Source of the DNA: Methanocorpusculum sp.
GTDB lineage: Archaea > Halobacteriota > Methanomicrobia > Methanomicrobiales > Methanocorpusculaceae
NCBI GenBank assembly: GCA_017555685.1
Contig: JAFZFW010000013.1
Location: 1 to 12,751 of the forward strand
DNA: 12,751 nt
Direction: 5' to 3'
Shown: piece after piece, positions 1 to 6,538 of the stretch
How the letters are laid out: the number at the start of each line of letters is the position of its first letter
Position numbering within the stretch: position 1 is the stretch's first letter
Made by a program: the position numbers and the translations under genes
The notes under the pieces: model-generated
What the model saw: only the letters and a program-made list of their open reading frames with translations
What the model was told of the DNA's origin: nothing
Databases searched by the model: none

Positions 1-35
1 ATCATTAAGAATGCTTTGTCAGAACTCGAAAAGCG

Positions 36-70
36 GGAAAAAGAAAACTAACTTTTTCCAGCACTTTTTT
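36..70 (+). terminator. possible terminator of a gene upstream of the window
   Basis: An AT-rich inverted repeat has 8-bp perfect arms, GGAAAAAG (36-43) and CTTTTTCC (52-59), around an 8-nt loop, and is followed by a run of six T at 65-70. Archaeal transcription commonly ends at T-tracts. No coding sequence is visible upstream within the window, so which gene it would serve is unknown. Confidence 0.35.
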
Positions 71-300
71 CGTTTGCGGCAAGTATTCCAAACCGCATCT
101 TTGTCACACTGCAAAGCAGTCATTCTCTTCTCATTTGTCAAACAAAATATATTGAAAATTTTTCAAAATATCTGTAAATTTACAAAAATATCTCGACCGA
201 AAAAGTATCCCGATTCGTACATATTTATATGCAGAAATCCTATGATGTATTTGCAGGACTAACAAACCTGTAAAGAAAAAAGAATCATCCAGGGAACAAA
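71..300 (+). promoter_or_regulatory. AT-rich leader and promoter of the bile salt hydrolase gene
   Basis: I see no convincing gene here. A TATA box, ATATTTATAT, lies at 221-230, which predicts a transcription start near 250 and a 5' leader of about 50 nt. The leader ends with a weak Shine-Dalgarno-like AGGGA nine or so bases before the ATG at 301. Upstream of the TATA box are two perfect palindromes, TTGAAAA-T-TTTTCAA (152-166) and TGTAAATTTACA (173-184). AAAATAT recurs at 144, 165 and 185, about two helical turns apart. These could be regulator sites or intrinsically curved DNA; chance in AT-rich DNA is also possible. Confidence 0.5.
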
Positions 301-1275
301 ATGTGTACCGCCGCTGATTACCAAACTGCCGATCACTACTTCGGACGCAACCTCGACCTTGAGTACTCGTACCACGAAACCATCACGGTCACCCCGAGAA
401 ACTACCCGTTTCACTTCCGCAAAACAGCCGACATAACCTCCCACTATGCCATTGTCGGTGTTGCCTATGTCGTTGAAGACTACCCGCTCTACTATGACGC
501 GGTAAATGAAAAGGGTCTGGGGATTGCCGGCCTGAACTTTCCGGAAAACGCCGACTACAAACCGGAAATGCCGGGCAAAGATAATATCACCCCGTTTGAG
601 CTTATCCCATGGATTCTTGCACAGTGCGCAAGTGTGTCCGAAGCGGAAAACCTCCTTTCCCGCATAAATATCATCAATATCAACTTCAGTGAAACCCTCC
701 CTCTCTCCCCCCTCCACTGGATGATTGCCGACAAAGACCGCGCCATTGCCGTAGAAGCGGTCAGCGAAGGCGTAAAAATCTACAAAAATCCCGTCCATGT
801 ATTAACCAACAACCCGGCGTTTGACATGCAGCTCTTCGCTTTGAACAACTTCATGTCATGCTCGCCGAAACCACCGCAGAATTCTTTCTCTACACACCTC
901 AATCTCGAAACCTACAGTCGCGGAATGGGGGGAATCGGTCTTCCCGGAGACCTCTCCTCCCAGTCCCGGTTTATCAAAGCTGCCTTCACCCGTGCAAACT
1001 CCGTTTCGGGCACCACTGAATCGGAAAGCATCAGTCAGTTCTTCCATATCTTAGAGTCCGCAGCACAGCAGCGCGGATGTGTTGATCTGGGAGACAACAA
1101 ATATGAATATACAATCTACTCCTCATGCTGTAACACGGACAAAGGAATCTTCTACTACAAAACCTATGAAAACAGTCAGATCTCAGCTGTTGACATGCAC
1201 AAAGAAGACCTTGACTCCGCAGCACTGGTCAGCTATCCGATGATACACGGCCAGCAGATAAAAATGCAGAACTGA
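301..1275 (+). CDS. bsh: choloylglycine hydrolase / bile salt hydrolase
   Basis: This 324-residue protein belongs to the Ntn-hydrolase choloylglycine hydrolase family, which cleaves the amide bond joining glycine or taurine to bile acids. Removal of Met1 exposes the nucleophile Cys2 (MCTA), which fixes the start. The other conserved active-site residues are present: Arg16 and Asp19 in GRNLD, Asn79 in GLNFPE, Asn170 in VLTNNP, and Arg223 in SQSRF. Length and motif order match clostridial enzymes closely from end to end, including LHWMI, GLPGD and the YYKTYEN C-terminal block. There is no signal peptide, so it should be cytoplasmic. It is monocistronic, with its own TATA box upstream and a hairpin behind. 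Bile salt hydrolases are known from gut methanogens such as Methanobrevibacter smithii. Penicillin V acylase is the alternative activity, but the overall likeness favours bile salts. Codon use does not stand out from the neighbours, so any transfer is not recent. Confidence 0.9.
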   Translation: MCTAADYQTADHYFGRNLDLEYSYHETITVTPRNYPFHFRKTADITSHYAIVGVAYVVEDYPLYYDAVNEKGLGIAGLNFPENADYKPEMPGKDNITPFELIPWILAQCASVSEAENLLSRINIININFSETLPLSPLHWMIADKDRAIAVEAVSEGVKIYKNPVHVLTNNPAFDMQLFALNNFMSCSPKPPQNSFSTHLNLETYSRGMGGIGLPGDLSSQSRFIKAAFTRANSVSGTTESESISQFFHILESAAQQRGCVDLGDNKYEYTIYSSCCNTDKGIFYYKTYENSQISAVDMHKEDLDSAALVSYPMIHGQQIKMQN

Positions 1276-1303
1276 GAAAAGGGACCCTGCCTCCCCCTTT
1301 TCT
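1275..1303. terminator. hairpin between convergent genes
   Basis: The perfect 9-bp arms AGAAAAGGG (1275-1283) and CCCTTTTCT (1295-1303) flank an 11-nt loop, directly after the bsh stop codon. A T-rich run at 1320-1325 follows on the plus strand and just precedes the end of the convergent minus-strand gene. It probably ends bsh transcription and could work in both directions. Confidence 0.55.
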
Positions 1304-1323
1304 GTTCCTGTACGAACTCTTTT

Positions 1324-2073
1324 TTATTCCCGGACAATTACGTTGTCTGCTTCCGCAAACGGACTCTTCCGTAAGGAAAGCGAGAAGAGATACGGATAGT
1401 TTTCCTGCAGGTACTCCATATGCGAAAGCCACACGCGGGCAAGTGAACAGTACACTCTGCTGATATCTCCTGTCAGATGTCCGATGTCTGACTTCGGCAG
1501 GTCAGCAAATCCGTTTCTGCCGGCAAGCTCCTCGCTTAAGTGGAAGAGTGCCTGCATCAGTTCGGTGATTCTTCCATGTTCCAGAAACACCGGGTTTTCT
1601 ACTAACCGCAGCAGGAACTCATGATGCTCATCAAGGAGATTTCGCATCTCCAGGAAATCATCTTCTGCCGGCTGCAGACGGCTGCAGTGGTTTTCCAGAA
1701 TCCGGTGTGCTTCTGCGTACTCTGTTTTCGTCCAGCTTTTCTTTACATCCAGCAGTGACCGGAGGCTCGTCGATGAGGTATCGCATCGGACAAAAATCCG
1801 CAGGAGTGCCGAGCCGAACTCGGAGAAGAACAGACCGACAATCATCTTCATCTTCTCCTGCTGTTCCTTTTTCGCCCGTATGGAGAGCAGCTTGTTTAAA
1901 ATCAGCGTTACCAGAAGCACATTAATCGGCAGGAAACCGAGTGCGTTGAAGATGTAGGTTGCGGTATTGCTTGTGCCGTCGTCTCCGATGATGAGAAACT
2001 TCAGCGCATAGATGACAATACATGCCGCAATCAGAAAGAGGGAGAGTTTCAGTTCCCACGAGAACTTCTTCAA
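1324..2073 (-). CDS. two-helix membrane protein of unknown function
   Basis: I do not recognise this protein beyond its layout. Two hydrophobic helices sit at about residues 9-29 and 40-63, followed by a charged, helix-rich cytoplasmic region (RAKKEQQEKMK, then FFSEFGSALLRIF) running to the C-terminus. That gives a short membrane anchor with a soluble domain of about 180 residues. The reading frame is open up to 2127, but I place the start at the TTG at 2073, giving 249 residues. A clear GGAGG lies 7 nt before it, and this TTG overlaps the TGA of the upstream TIM-barrel gene. The upstream frame extension would lie entirely inside that gene. The pair is therefore probably one transcript with coupled translation. 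No catalytic motif is visible. Confidence 0.75.
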   Translation of the reverse strand: MKKFSWELKLSLFLIAACIVIYALKFLIIGDDGTSNTATYIFNALGFLPINVLLVTLILNKLLSIRAKKEQQEKMKMIVGLFFSEFGSALLRIFVRCDTSSTSLRSLLDVKKSWTKTEYAEAHRILENHCSRLQPAEDDFLEMRNLLDEHHEFLLRLVENPVFLEHGRITELMQALFHLSEELAGRNGFADLPKSDIGHLTGDISRVYCSLARVWLSHMEYLQENYPYLFSLSLRKSPFAEADNVIVRE

Positions 2074-2792
2074 AGAAGTGCCTCCAGTGTCTTCATGGAG
2101 GAAAGGGAAGCATCCAGAGTCTCGCACTCGAGAACCGGGCAGGAAACTCCGAACCGTTTGATGGCGGATGCGACAGCCTTCACATCAATCGTCCCTTCCC
2201 CTAAAGCTGCATGTGCATCCTTTGTTCCGTCGTTGTCATGCACATGAATGTGGACAAACGGGACGTCTAAAAATGCATCAAGCGTTCCACACTCGTTTGC
2301 GTGCCCGATGTCAAGGCAGAACGGTGTCCCGTCAATCAGACTGACATCTCCGGTGTCTTTTAAGAAAAAGTATCCCCAGTTGCCCATGTTCTCCACACAT
2401 GCGGTAACGCCTGCATCTTCCGCGTAGGCGTTGATTGCCGCAAGCGACTCCTGCAGACCGGAAACTGCCTTCTCATACTCCTCGGTGAACGCATAGTATC
2501 CCGGGTGGAACACCACGGTCTTTGCATCTGCTGCGACTGCAAGCTCGATGCTGTCGCAGATAATCTCCACTGCCGCACGGCGCATCGGCCCGAGAACGGA
2601 TGCGATGTTCACGCTTCGTGCCGGAGCATGGATGCTGTAGGTGAAGTCATGGGAGAGCAGGACTTCGGCATCTTCGATATAGTGCCTGCCGTCATTCATT
2701 ACCTCGACAAAGCGGGTATGCGGAGCAAGTGTCTCCAGTACCTCCGATAACGGGAGGCGGGAGAGACAGTGTGTGGAGAGGGAAAAGGGCAT
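2070..2792 (-). CDS. endonuclease IV / sugar phosphate isomerase-type TIM barrel protein
   Basis: This 240-residue protein has the AP endonuclease 2 (xylose isomerase-like) TIM barrel fold. Every metal-ligand position of endonuclease IV appears to have a counterpart in order: His55 (SIHAP), His96 (FHPGYY), Glu134 (VENMG), Asp161 and His164 (CLDIGHA), His181/183 (HIHVHD), Asp192 and His194 (KDAHAALGEG), and Glu222/224 (LECE). A trinuclear-type metal site is thus plausible. The family includes both DNA-repair nucleases and sugar isomerases/epimerases, and sequence alone does not separate them. It is a little shorter than typical endonuclease IV. I chose the ATG at 2792 over a TTG at 2804: a TATA-like TTTTTTAA about 30 bp upstream of the ATG suggests a leaderless message, and no Shine-Dalgarno sequence is present. 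It is followed by the coupled membrane-protein gene. Confidence 0.85.
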   Translation of the reverse strand: MPFSLSTHCLSRLPLSEVLETLAPHTRFVEVMNDGRHYIEDAEVLLSHDFTYSIHAPARSVNIASVLGPMRRAAVEIICDSIELAVAADAKTVVFHPGYYAFTEEYEKAVSGLQESLAAINAYAEDAGVTACVENMGNWGYFFLKDTGDVSLIDGTPFCLDIGHANECGTLDAFLDVPFVHIHVHDNDGTKDAHAALGEGTIDVKAVASAIKRFGVSCPVLECETLDASLSSMKTLEALL

Positions 2793-2860
2793 GATACTAT
2801 ACAATAGGGCGGGCGGGGTTAAAAAATAATCACCCGCGGACCGGTATTTCAGAAACCAGA

Positions 2861-2870
2861 TATATTTATA
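2861..2870 (+). promoter_or_regulatory. TATA box of the COG2426 gene pair
   Basis: TATATTTATA, preceded by a purine-rich BRE-like AGAAACCAGA, lies about 30 bp before the ATG at 2896. The predicted transcription start falls at or just before the ATG, and no Shine-Dalgarno sequence is visible, so the message is probably leaderless. Confidence 0.7.
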
Positions 2871-2895
2871 CTGAGAAATTCAACGTATTTAAGTT

Positions 2896-3687
2896 ATGTT
2901 GGAAGAATTACGAAAGACCCATGAGATGGCATGGCGTGCCGGTCTGCGTCTCCTGATGCTCCTTGGTCCGCTTGCGGCTTACGGGCTTCTTCTCGTATTC
3001 TTCTGGTTCGTCTATCCTCCGCAGGATGGAGCCATTTTCTCATTCAGCCCGCAGTATCTGGTCTTAATCGGCCTGCTGATTGTCTATTTAATCCCGCCGT
3101 TTGGAAAGGAAACGGTTATTCCGCTGGCATTAATCGGCGGCGAAGGGCTCATTAATCTGATTGCTGCTGCAACAGGAATCGTTCTTGATCCGGCATCCAT
3201 TACCGGTTTTCCGTTATGGGTAATTGTGCTCGGCATTGTCGGTATGGATATTGCGGTATCTGCCTTTGTCACCTTAAACTTCAACCTGCTCTTGAAAATC
3301 CCGTTTGTCGGCAACGGACTTCGCTGGATTATGCAGGGGGCAGACAATATTATCAACTCCAAACCATGGATTAAGAGCCTGTCCAGTACCGGGCTTCTGC
3401 TGTTCATGTACATCCCGTTCCAGGGTTCGGGTGCGCTTACCTGTTCGGTAATTGCCCGGCTCTTAAACTATCCGCCGGTCTTTGCAATTGGTCTGGTTAC
3501 CATCGGCAGTCTGATGTCGACGCTGAGTATCGGTCTTGGACTCTCCTCGATTCTGACACTCTGGCAGGTTCACCCGGTCTATGGTCTCCTGCTGGCTGCC
3601 GGCCTGCTGGGAATAATTGTGCTGTTAGCGCTTTCCTGGGGAAAGATTGTCTCAAAGCTCCAGCAGAAGATGAAAGTTCATGAGTGA
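2896..3687 (+). CDS. COG2426 small multidrug export family membrane protein, copy 1
   Basis: This 263-residue, strongly hydrophobic integral membrane protein belongs to the Sm_multidrug_ex (COG2426) family, judged from the motifs FGKETVIP (69-76), NFNLLLKIP (128-136) and TGLLLFMYIPFQGSGA (165-180). About six to seven membrane segments are apparent, with a first helix at about 17-39 and a last at about 231-248, then a basic C-terminal tail. The family name implies drug export, but the substrate is not established and I infer only a transporter-like role. Its stop codon lies inside the start of a paralogous gene (8-nt overlap), which carries the same three motifs in the same order. The two products probably work together. 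The leaderless promoter upstream serves both. Confidence 0.85.
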   Translation: MLEELRKTHEMAWRAGLRLLMLLGPLAAYGLLLVFFWFVYPPQDGAIFSFSPQYLVLIGLLIVYLIPPFGKETVIPLALIGGEGLINLIAAATGIVLDPASITGFPLWVIVLGIVGMDIAVSAFVTLNFNLLLKIPFVGNGLRWIMQGADNIINSKPWIKSLSSTGLLLFMYIPFQGSGALTCSVIARLLNYPPVFAIGLVTIGSLMSTLSIGLGLSSILTLWQVHPVYGLLLAAGLLGIIVLLALSWGKIVSKLQQKMKVHE

Positions 3688-4363
3688 AGGACAGCATCTG
3701 TATCACCCGGGAATCAAAATCCGTCTTCTTTTTTCGCTTGGTATTTTAGGAGTTCTCGCACTCTGGATTGCTGTGATGTATGCTGTCTTCGGCGGAGAGA
3801 AGTTCGGGATTTTTATGGGAATCTTTGCCGTATACTTTGCACCGGGATTTGGAAAGGAAAGCCTGATTCCGATTATGACTGCAGCAGGGTGCCCGCTTGC
3901 AGCTATTGTATCCGGAATTGTCATCCTGGATATGACGCTGGCAATCATTATTTCCTTCAACTTTGATCTGCTCCTGAAAATTCCTGTGATTGGGTATGCT
4001 TTGCGGTATGCAACCGATAAATCCGCAACGGCTCTGCATGACCATCCCTGGGTGAAAGGTCTGGCAGGTACGGGACTGTTTCTTTTTATGTACATCCCGT
4101 TTATGGGTTCAAGTGCGATAATTACCACGATTATCGGACGGCTTCTGTCTGTCCATCCGCGGGTCCTGCTTCCGGTTATTTTTACCGGAAGTCTCTGTGC
4201 AACGGTAACGGTTGCTGTAGGCGTTCAGGCAGTTATTGCACTCTGGTTTGCCAATCCCTGGTATGCGGTACTTGCTGTTATCGGTGTTGTGATTGCCGGA
4301 ATTCTTCTCTGGAAGCTCTGGCAGAAGTACATTACCCCGCGGTTCGCAAAGGATAGAAAATAA
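3680..4363 (+). CDS. COG2426 small multidrug export family membrane protein, copy 2
   Basis: This 227-residue paralogue of the preceding protein shares FGKESLIP (57-64), NFDLLLKIP (94-102) and TGLFLFMYIPFMGSSA (131-146). It is shorter, mainly because the stretch between the first two motifs is compressed. The ATG overlaps the upstream stop by 8 nt, and no strong Shine-Dalgarno sequence precedes it, so it probably depends on translational coupling. Copies have diverged well outside the motifs, pointing to an old duplication and possibly to a hetero-oligomer. No clear T-tract follows the stop, so some read-through into the regulator gene downstream is possible. Confidence 0.85.
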   Translation: MSEGQHLYHPGIKIRLLFSLGILGVLALWIAVMYAVFGGEKFGIFMGIFAVYFAPGFGKESLIPIMTAAGCPLAAIVSGIVILDMTLAIIISFNFDLLLKIPVIGYALRYATDKSATALHDHPWVKGLAGTGLFLFMYIPFMGSSAIITTIIGRLLSVHPRVLLPVIFTGSLCATVTVAVGVQAVIALWFANPWYAVLAVIGVVIAGILLWKLWQKYITPRFAKDRK

Positions 4364-4370
4364 AAGAAAG

Positions 4371-4380
4371 ATTATATTAT
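4371..4380 (+). promoter_or_regulatory. TATA box of the regulator-DUF371 operon
   Basis: ATTATATTAT, preceded by a purine-rich AAGAAAG that fits a BRE, predicts a transcription start near 4400. The palindromic operator at 4389-4403 therefore covers the space between the TATA box and the start site, where a bound repressor would block polymerase. Confidence 0.65.
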
Positions 4381-4388
4381 TTGAAACA

Positions 4389-4403
4389 CTTACATTATGT
4401 AAG
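4389..4403. promoter_or_regulatory. palindromic operator, CTTAC-N5-GTAAG (site 1)
   Basis: CTTACATTATGTAAG is a perfect palindrome (7-bp arms, one central base) 13 bp before the ATG of the ArsR-type regulator. A 13/15 match lies in the hsp20 promoter at 7256-7270. The form and half-site spacing match the CTAAC-N5-GTTAG site I recall for A. fulgidus HSR1. Autoregulation is inferred. Confidence 0.75.
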
Positions 4404-4416
4404 CAGGTAATGGAAC

Positions 4417-5061
4417 ATGTTTGAACAGGAACATATTGCTCAGCTCCTTGATATTCTGGGGAACCGGAACCGAAGACGCATTATTGAACTTCTCCGGTAT
4501 AAGCCATGTTTTGTTACTGAAATTTCCGACCGTCTTTTATTGAATCCGAAAGCGGTTATCGAGCACCTGGCACTGATGCAGAAGGAGGATGTGGTCTCCT
4601 TCTATCAGGATGAGAAACGGAGAAAATACTATTATCTGATTCAGGATTTCCGTCTCTCTGTTGAGATGCAGCCGAAGGATGAACAAAAAGCAGCCCCTGC
4701 TCCGGTCGAGACTGAGGAAGAACCTGCTCTTCCGCTTACCGATAAAATCATGCAGATCCGCTCTCTTCTTTCCGCCCGCGAGAAGCTTATCGAGCACCTG
4801 GAAGCAGTGGAAAAGGACATCGACAGCAAGATGGAGGAGATTATGGCAGGCGGCAGGAACGTTTTGAATAACAATATTGAAGCAGAGATTCTGCTTGCCT
4901 TAATCTACGCTCCGCTGACGCCAATCGAAATCGCTGATTCCATCGGCCGCAGTATTCCGGATGTGACGGCATCCCTTCGCTCGCTGGTGTCCAAAGGATA
5001 TCTGGAAGCATCATCCGGACGCTATTCTCTTGTTGAGCCGAAGAAGCAGGCCGCAAAGTGA
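4417..5061 (+). CDS. HSR1-like two-winged-helix ArsR-type transcriptional regulator
   Basis: This 214-residue DNA-binding protein has an N-terminal ArsR-like winged helix (about 5-75; LLDILGNRNRRRIIELL, recognition region EISDRLLLNPKAVIEHL). Next come an acidic Pro/Ala linker (85-108), a predicted coiled coil (109-143) that probably dimerises, and a second winged helix (155-207; TPIEIADSIG..PDVTASLRSLVSKGYLE). No cysteine pair or metal site of the ArsR metal sensors is evident. An AGGT 8 nt before the ATG supports the start. The palindrome in its own promoter recurs at hsp20. That arrangement, with the domain plan, suggests an orthologue of the A. fulgidus heat-shock regulator HSR1, probably an autorepressor. 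The DUF371 gene follows with a one-base overlap. Regulator class is secure; the heat-shock role is inferred. Confidence 0.85.
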   Translation: MFEQEHIAQLLDILGNRNRRRIIELLRYKPCFVTEISDRLLLNPKAVIEHLALMQKEDVVSFYQDEKRRKYYYLIQDFRLSVEMQPKDEQKAAPAPVETEEEPALPLTDKIMQIRSLLSAREKLIEHLEAVEKDIDSKMEEIMAGGRNVLNNNIEAEILLALIYAPLTPIEIADSIGRSIPDVTASLRSLVSKGYLEASSGRYSLVEPKKQAAK

Positions 5062-5486
5062 TGGAAGCAGTCGAGGTCATCCGGTGTCGCGGGCATGAGA
5101 ATGTTCGCGGAATGCATAAGAGTACGTTTGAGATTACCAAAGAAGCCGAGCTTTCCCCGCAGGGAGACTGTATTGTAGGCGTTGCCGCAGATAAGGGAGC
5201 AGCCGATTTATCGCCTAAGTTCCGGGAGCTGATGGCAAAAGAGGGCGCAAAGCTTACTGCAGTATTTTCTGCAGGCGGCATTGAGGCGGTTGTTACTGCT
5301 GACGGCGGGGCAGGAATTTCCTTAACGCATCCGACTGATCTTGTCTGGCGGCGAAGCTCGTTTGTCTGCCCGCGGACAATCGGTATCTATTCTGATACAA
5401 CCGCAGCCCTTCTTCCGCGGGAGTTAATTGAAATATTAAAAACCGGCGCTGAGATGACGGTGACGCTTACCGTCACGGTTGAATAA
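5061..5486 (+). CDS. DUF371 family protein
   Basis: This 141-residue protein matches the archaeal DUF371 (COG2090) family, recognised by RGHENV..MHKSTFEITKE near the N-terminus and GDCIVGVAADKGAADL at about 36-51. The function of the family is not known to me. It looks soluble and small, with no membrane segment and a beta-rich C-terminus (EMTVTLTVTVE). I chose the ATG at 5061, which shares a base with the upstream TGA (TGATG); a GTG immediately before it is the alternative. Such an overlap implies translation coupled to the stress-type regulator upstream, so it should share that gene's operator. A link to proteostasis follows only from this context. Confidence 0.8.
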   Translation: MEAVEVIRCRGHENVRGMHKSTFEITKEAELSPQGDCIVGVAADKGAADLSPKFRELMAKEGAKLTAVFSAGGIEAVVTADGGAGISLTHPTDLVWRRSSFVCPRTIGIYSDTTAALLPRELIEILKTGAEMTVTLTVTVE

Positions 5487-5495
5487 CTTTTTTTT
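5460..5495 (+). terminator. terminator of the regulator-DUF371 operon
   Basis: A 6-bp hairpin, GTGACG-CTTAC-CGTCAC (5460-5476), lies in the last codons of the DUF371 gene. Eight T follow at 5488-5495, just past the stop. On the other strand the A-run at 5499-5504 gives a T-tract beyond the end of the convergent deoxyhypusine synthase gene, so the 27-bp gap can serve both genes. Confidence 0.6.
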
Positions 5496-5513
5496 CTGAA
5501 AAAATTGGGGTAT

Positions 5514-6476
5514 TTATGCCCGCTTTACACCGGATGCAAGCAGGGCCGAGGTTACAATCGGCAGGGCGATGGTGATGTCGCAGAAACACTGCAGTTTTCT
5601 GGATTCCGGTTTTTCCTTACCCCAGCTGATGCCCTCCTCAAACGTACAGCCGGAAAGTCCTCCCCAGTGCGGGGCATCGGTTGTGTACTGCAGGGCAAAC
5701 TCGTGTCCGCCTAAGTAGTGGTCATGATACTTCGGGAAGATAACTTCCGTCTGCTGGATGAAGTTCTTCGGAGTTCCGCCGCCTAAGTAGATGACTCCGC
5801 TCAGTTCTCCCAGTTCTACAAACTCGGAGAGCTCATCGGCATCTGCCACCTGGTCAATAACAAGCTCTGCGCCGGCGCGTCTTGCGGCAACAAGCCCGAT
5901 GCCGATTGAGGAATCAGAGAGTGCCGGGACATGAATCGGGACACCCATCTTTGCACAGGTGCCAAGAATACTTCTGCCGTCTGGATACTCCTCATTCATC
6001 CGCTCGCCGACCAGTTTTAAGAACGCGCGGGAAGACATCGTCTGTTTGCCAAGCGCAGTGCCGAATGCCGCAACCCAATTCTCCATGGTGCAGATCTCCT
6101 TGTCGGATGCAAAGACATCATAGATTCTGTTGACTCCCTTGTTGAACAGCACTGCATCATCTGCCAGATGCGTTCCTTTATAGTGCTTAATGCCGGCATG
6201 TTCGCAGAGATCATGGAACATATTTGCGCCGGTGGATACAATTGCATCAACAAACCGGTTTTCCACTAACTGAATAATGCACTCCTGCATACCGGCAGGA
6301 ACAATAGCGCCGGAAAGACCGATGATAATCCGGATTCCCGGGGTCTCAATCATCTCCTTCCAGATCTGAAAACTCTCGCCGAGCTTTCTTCCCTGGAAGC
6401 CGGAACCGCTCATATTTTTCAGTAACTCATCCACAGAAGCTGTTGGCTTCATAGGATTTGTCGGAGTATCAAACAT
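5514..6476 (-). CDS. dys: deoxyhypusine synthase family protein
   Basis: Deoxyhypusine synthase moves the aminobutyl group of spermidine onto a lysine of translation factor aIF5A, using NAD; it acts in the cytoplasm. The 320-residue protein shows the expected order: GFQGRKLGE (27-35), a STGANMFHDL block (81-90), SDSSIG (188-193), the glycine loop GGGTPKNF (232-239), and SWGK with the presumed catalytic Lys287. Compared with the human enzyme, STGAN and SDSSIG replace TTAGG and TDGSLG, so this is a divergent branch and a related DHS-like aminobutyl transferase cannot be excluded. I chose the ATG at 6476 because a TATA-like TATTTAGT lies about 26 bp upstream, fitting a leaderless message. The frame stays open to a TTG at 6524, and an ATG at 6452 is also possible. 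Confidence 0.85.
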   Translation of the reverse strand: MFDTPTNPMKPTASVDELLKNMSGSGFQGRKLGESFQIWKEMIETPGIRIIIGLSGAIVPAGMQECIIQLVENRFVDAIVSTGANMFHDLCEHAGIKHYKGTHLADDAVLFNKGVNRIYDVFASDKEICTMENWVAAFGTALGKQTMSSRAFLKLVGERMNEEYPDGRSILGTCAKMGVPIHVPALSDSSIGIGLVAARRAGAELVIDQVADADELSEFVELGELSGVIYLGGGTPKNFIQQTEVIFPKYHDHYLGGHEFALQYTTDAPHWGGLSGCTFEEGISWGKEKPESRKLQCFCDITIALPIVTSALLASGVKRA

Positions 6477-6522
6477 GATAATAGATTTGCCGAACAGTAC
6501 TAAATAGCTGTTCGTTTGAATC

Positions 6523-6530
6523 AAAAAAAA
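6523..6530 (-). terminator. T8 terminator after the FKBP-like gene
   Basis: Eight consecutive T on the minus strand lie 9 nt beyond the stop of the FKBP-like gene. No hairpin precedes them. The tract sits about 20 bp upstream of the TATA-like element of the deoxyhypusine synthase gene, so the two genes are probably transcribed separately. Confidence 0.55.
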
Positions 6531-6538
6531 GTATTGGA

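Noticed and set aside
11..262. Open frame of 83 codons in the AT-rich leader upstream of bsh
   Set aside because: It has no recognisable motif or Shine-Dalgarno sequence, spans the palindromes and the bsh TATA box, and its composition (Phe, Lys, Ile, Ser) is what AT-rich non-coding DNA yields.
3703..4128. 141-codon minus-strand frame opposite the second COG2426 gene
   Set aside because: Its opposite strand encodes conserved membrane motifs, and a Pro/Ile/Arg-rich translation is expected from the reverse of hydrophobic codons.
5466..5470. CTTAC within the hairpin at the end of the DUF371 gene as a third operator half-site
   Set aside because: No GTAAG follows at the N5 spacing; it is only the loop of a GTGACG/CGTCAC hairpin within codons.
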